From Oscillospiraceae bacterium (GTDB lineage: Bacteria > Bacillota > Clostridia > Oscillospirales > Oscillospiraceae): a DNA stretch of 7,651 nt. Shown here piece by piece: positions 6,119-7,651 of this stretch. The position numbers were made by a program, and so were the translations under genes. Positions within the stretch are counted from its first letter, which is position 1. Every line of letters begins with the position of its first letter. The notes beneath the pieces were generated by a model. That model had not been told where the DNA came from and did not search any database. It saw only the letters and a list, made by a program, of their open reading frames with translations. The stretch is from positions 1-7,651 of the forward strand of contig JAQVYO010000067.1 in NCBI GenBank assembly GCA_028708585.1. The letters are read 5' to 3'.

Positions 6119-7225
6119 TCAAGATGCATGGCTTGCTTCTTCCACCGTGACCGGCGCGGCGAAACCAACGATATTAACATAGCTGCTTCCACGCTCCAGT
6201 ATCAACGGCGTTCCATCCATAAGGGTGTAGGAAAGCTGGCCGGCATAGGAAGGCTTATGCCATAGGATATCCACTATCTTTCCTCCGCAGGCAAAGCTTC
6301 CTTTGCCGCTGCCGATCAAATCAACCTGAAGCCGCCCTGCCGTATCCCCGGGAAGGATGGAAATCTTTGTCCTTAAAATCAGCACATTGGAAACGCTCAC
6401 TTGCTTTCCAGTTCCTCCATCCACATACGGCGCTCCGTATTGCGATACATTATACTTTCCCGTTCGCGCCTCATAAGTGAATACGCCGGTTTTATAGTTT
6501 GAAAACTTGACGCGGATGGTCGATGCAGGCGTACCGGAAGCGGGCGTTCCATTGCCCGCAAATCGCATGACATATTGATAACCATCCTGATGCGCCTTCC
6601 GGAACACAGCGGCCGAAAACAGCTTCTCCAGCCGTTTTCCGGAAGTAAAAACGCTGTGCTCATAGCCGGCTTTTTTGATCCGGTTTTTATCCCGCCAGTA
6701 CAGAGAGCCTTCATATGGACCTTTGACACAGTCTAATGCGGTTACGCCGCGGCTTTTGATATCCTTGTAAGCAGACGGGCTGGCTCCCGCGTGAAGCAGA
6801 ATAGCGTCCAACCCTTGGACCAGATCCAGGTAATAGGAACGCGTACTGCGCACACTGCCAATATTGCCCACACCATCCACGCTTTGAAACACCGCCAGCA
6901 TCCGGGTAATGCCCCCTTCGGCAGGGATTTCATAAATGATATCCGCTTTTGAAACACCGAACTGGGGCTGAGCGGCTTTTAAATTGTTGAGCATCACCGC
7001 AACTGGCCTGTTTTTCACGGCACTCTCCGCAATGGGAAGCCCGGTAAGGACGTTTACCCCATTTTTCTGCGCTCGTGCAGGTGAATCTGCCGGCTGGTCA
7101 GCTTCCTTTTCAGACGGCGAGGGTTGGGCGATTTCCTTTTTTTCACCGCAGCCGCAAAAGAAAATGGAAAACAGCAAAACCAGCAAGAGTGGCATTATCA
7201 GCCTTTTGTTCCTCACCTTTTTCAT
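6119..7225 (-). CDS. DUF3048 (YerB-like) lipoprotein
   Basis: The protein has 368 residues from ATG 7223-7225, preceded by GGAAAGG; an ATG at 7238-7240 would add five residues. It begins with a lipoprotein signal: positive residues MKKVRNKR, a hydrophobic stretch LIMPLLLVLLFSIFF, then Cys24-Gly25-Cys26, with Cys26 the likely lipidated residue. A polar, Ser/Pro/Glu-rich linker follows. The DUF3048 domain shows TGLPI, RPVAVMLNN, QFGVSKADIIYEIPAEGGITRML, IGSVRSTRSYY and GASPSAY. The C-terminal subdomain contains DILWHKPSY and a short strand-rich end. It should sit on the outer face of the cell membrane. The molecular function of the family is not known to me. It is the first gene behind a strong sigma-A promoter, followed by the nitroreductase and HD genes. 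Its stop TGA is at 6119-6121. Confidence 0.94.
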   Translation of the reverse strand: MKKVRNKRLIMPLLLVLLFSIFFCGCGEKKEIAQPSPSEKEADQPADSPARAQKNGVNVLTGLPIAESAVKNRPVAVMLNNLKAAQPQFGVSKADIIYEIPAEGGITRMLAVFQSVDGVGNIGSVRSTRSYYLDLVQGLDAILLHAGASPSAYKDIKSRGVTALDCVKGPYEGSLYWRDKNRIKKAGYEHSVFTSGKRLEKLFSAAVFRKAHQDGYQYVMRFAGNGTPASGTPASTIRVKFSNYKTGVFTYEARTGKYNVSQYGAPYVDGGTGKQVSVSNVLILRTKISILPGDTAGRLQVDLIGSGKGSFACGGKIVDILWHKPSYAGQLSYTLMDGTPLILERGSSYVNIVGFAAPVTVEEASHAS

Positions 7226-7278
7226 CCATCCTTTCCACATCCCCAAAGGGAAGCATTGGGGAAAAAGGAGGCGTTTTC

Positions 7279-7297
7279 AGCAGACCTTTAGCAGACC
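7279..7297 (-). repeat. Direct repeat of GGTCTGCT at the operon start point
   Basis: GGTCTGCT occurs twice on the minus strand with an 11-base period (7290-7297 and 7279-7286), about one helical turn apart. It covers roughly +2 to +20 of the predicted transcript. The position would suit an operator, but two octamers may also arise by chance. Confidence 0.4.
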
Positions 7298-7305
7298 ATA
7301 GATTT

Positions 7306-7334
7306 ATGATACCGTTTGCCGGGCGTCCTGTCAA
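7306..7334 (-). promoter_or_regulatory. Sigma-A promoter of the DUF3048-nitroreductase-HD operon
   Basis: The minus strand shows a perfect TTGACA (7329-7334), a 17-base spacer and TATCAT (7306-7311), a five-of-six match to TATAAT. The expected transcript start near 7299 leaves a leader of about 75 bases. The repeated octamer GGTCTGCT at 7290-7297 and 7279-7286 begins at that start point. A small stem (7241-7246 with 7256-7261, CCCCAA/TTGGGG) lies shortly before the ribosome binding site. Confidence 0.82.
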
Positions 7335-7595
7335 CCATCTGCCCAACGCCCCGCGCAGCAGGCTGAAGCCTTCTATGTCTCCTGCAAAGCCTTTGAAACT
7401 TTCCTCCGTTCACAATCTCTCATAAAATCTATATGCAGTGAATGCCCAGGACATGCCCTCATGATCCGTTTTTTCATCCTGGGCCGCCGGAACCGCCCAT
7501 TTTCTTGGGGGATGGCGCCACACCACACTGGAAGGATTTCCTTTTTTCCAGCCACGCTGCCTTCATAAAGGATTCCAAGCGGACCACCGTTTTAT
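7335..7595. other. Intergenic stretch without a convincing gene
   Basis: These 261 bases separate an upstream terminator from the sigma-A promoter at 7306-7334. The longest minus-strand frame (7373-7555, 60 codons) has no recognisable domain and no clear ribosome binding site. No tRNA, riboswitch or mobile-element end was recognised. I see only a weak CATATAGA resembling a sporulation -10 near 7431, with no gene behind it. Confidence 0.6.
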
Positions 7596-7646
7596 AAAAT
7601 AAAGAATCACTGACTGCTGCAGCAACTGCATCAATCAGTGATTCTT
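7596..7646 (-). terminator. Long hairpin terminator of a gene to the right of the window
   Basis: A perfect 12-base-pair stem (AAGAATCACTGA at 7602-7613 with its complement at 7635-7646) continues inward with two pairs and then five pairs (7618-7622 with 7626-7630), interrupted only by two single mismatches, to a 3-base loop. On the minus strand a U-rich tail follows (7596-7601, then further A/T). The opposite side is also T-rich (TTCTTCTTCT), so it may work in both directions. The gene it ends is not in the window. Confidence 0.8.
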
Positions 7647-7651
7647 CTTCT

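Overview
All recognisable genes in this window lie on the minus strand, so the region reads from right to left. The organism looks like an endospore-forming member of the Clostridia with roughly balanced GC content (judged by eye). The evidence is a clear spoIVA gene with a sigma-E-type promoter, a cysteine-rich protein behind a late mother-cell (sigma-K/E-like) promoter, many GGAGG-type ribosome binding sites and short U-tailed hairpin terminators. A placement among Ruminococcaceae/Oscillospirales-like anaerobes is a guess.

Layout from right to left. (1) A long hairpin terminator at 7596-7646 closes an unseen gene to the right, followed by about 260 bases with no convincing gene. (2) A strong sigma-A promoter (7306-7334) drives what looks like a three-gene operon: a DUF3048 (YerB-like) lipoprotein, a ferredoxin-nitroreductase fusion and an HD-domain phosphohydrolase. 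It ends at a textbook terminator (4482-4520). (3) A sporulation-type promoter (4202-4228) precedes a 275-residue, 18-cysteine protein of unknown function. A possible small gene of 46 codons follows, then a weaker hairpin (3103-3140). (4) A sigma-A promoter (2971-2999) drives galE, coupled by a GTGA overlap to a sugar-phosphate nucleotidyltransferase, with a terminator at 870-911. Together these two would supply and interconvert nucleotide sugars. (5) A sigma-E promoter (712-741) drives spoIVA, of which only the first 219 codons are in the window.

The most notable features are these. The nucleotidyltransferase reads as one intact family member except for a single in-frame TAG at codon 131, directly followed by a TTG with a ribosome-binding-site-like GGAG upstream. 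It could be a fresh pseudogene, a split gene, a readthrough case or a sequencing error. The cysteine-rich protein has no function I can name, but its promoter argues for a role in the mother cell during spore formation. No mobile element, CRISPR array, tRNA or rRNA was found.
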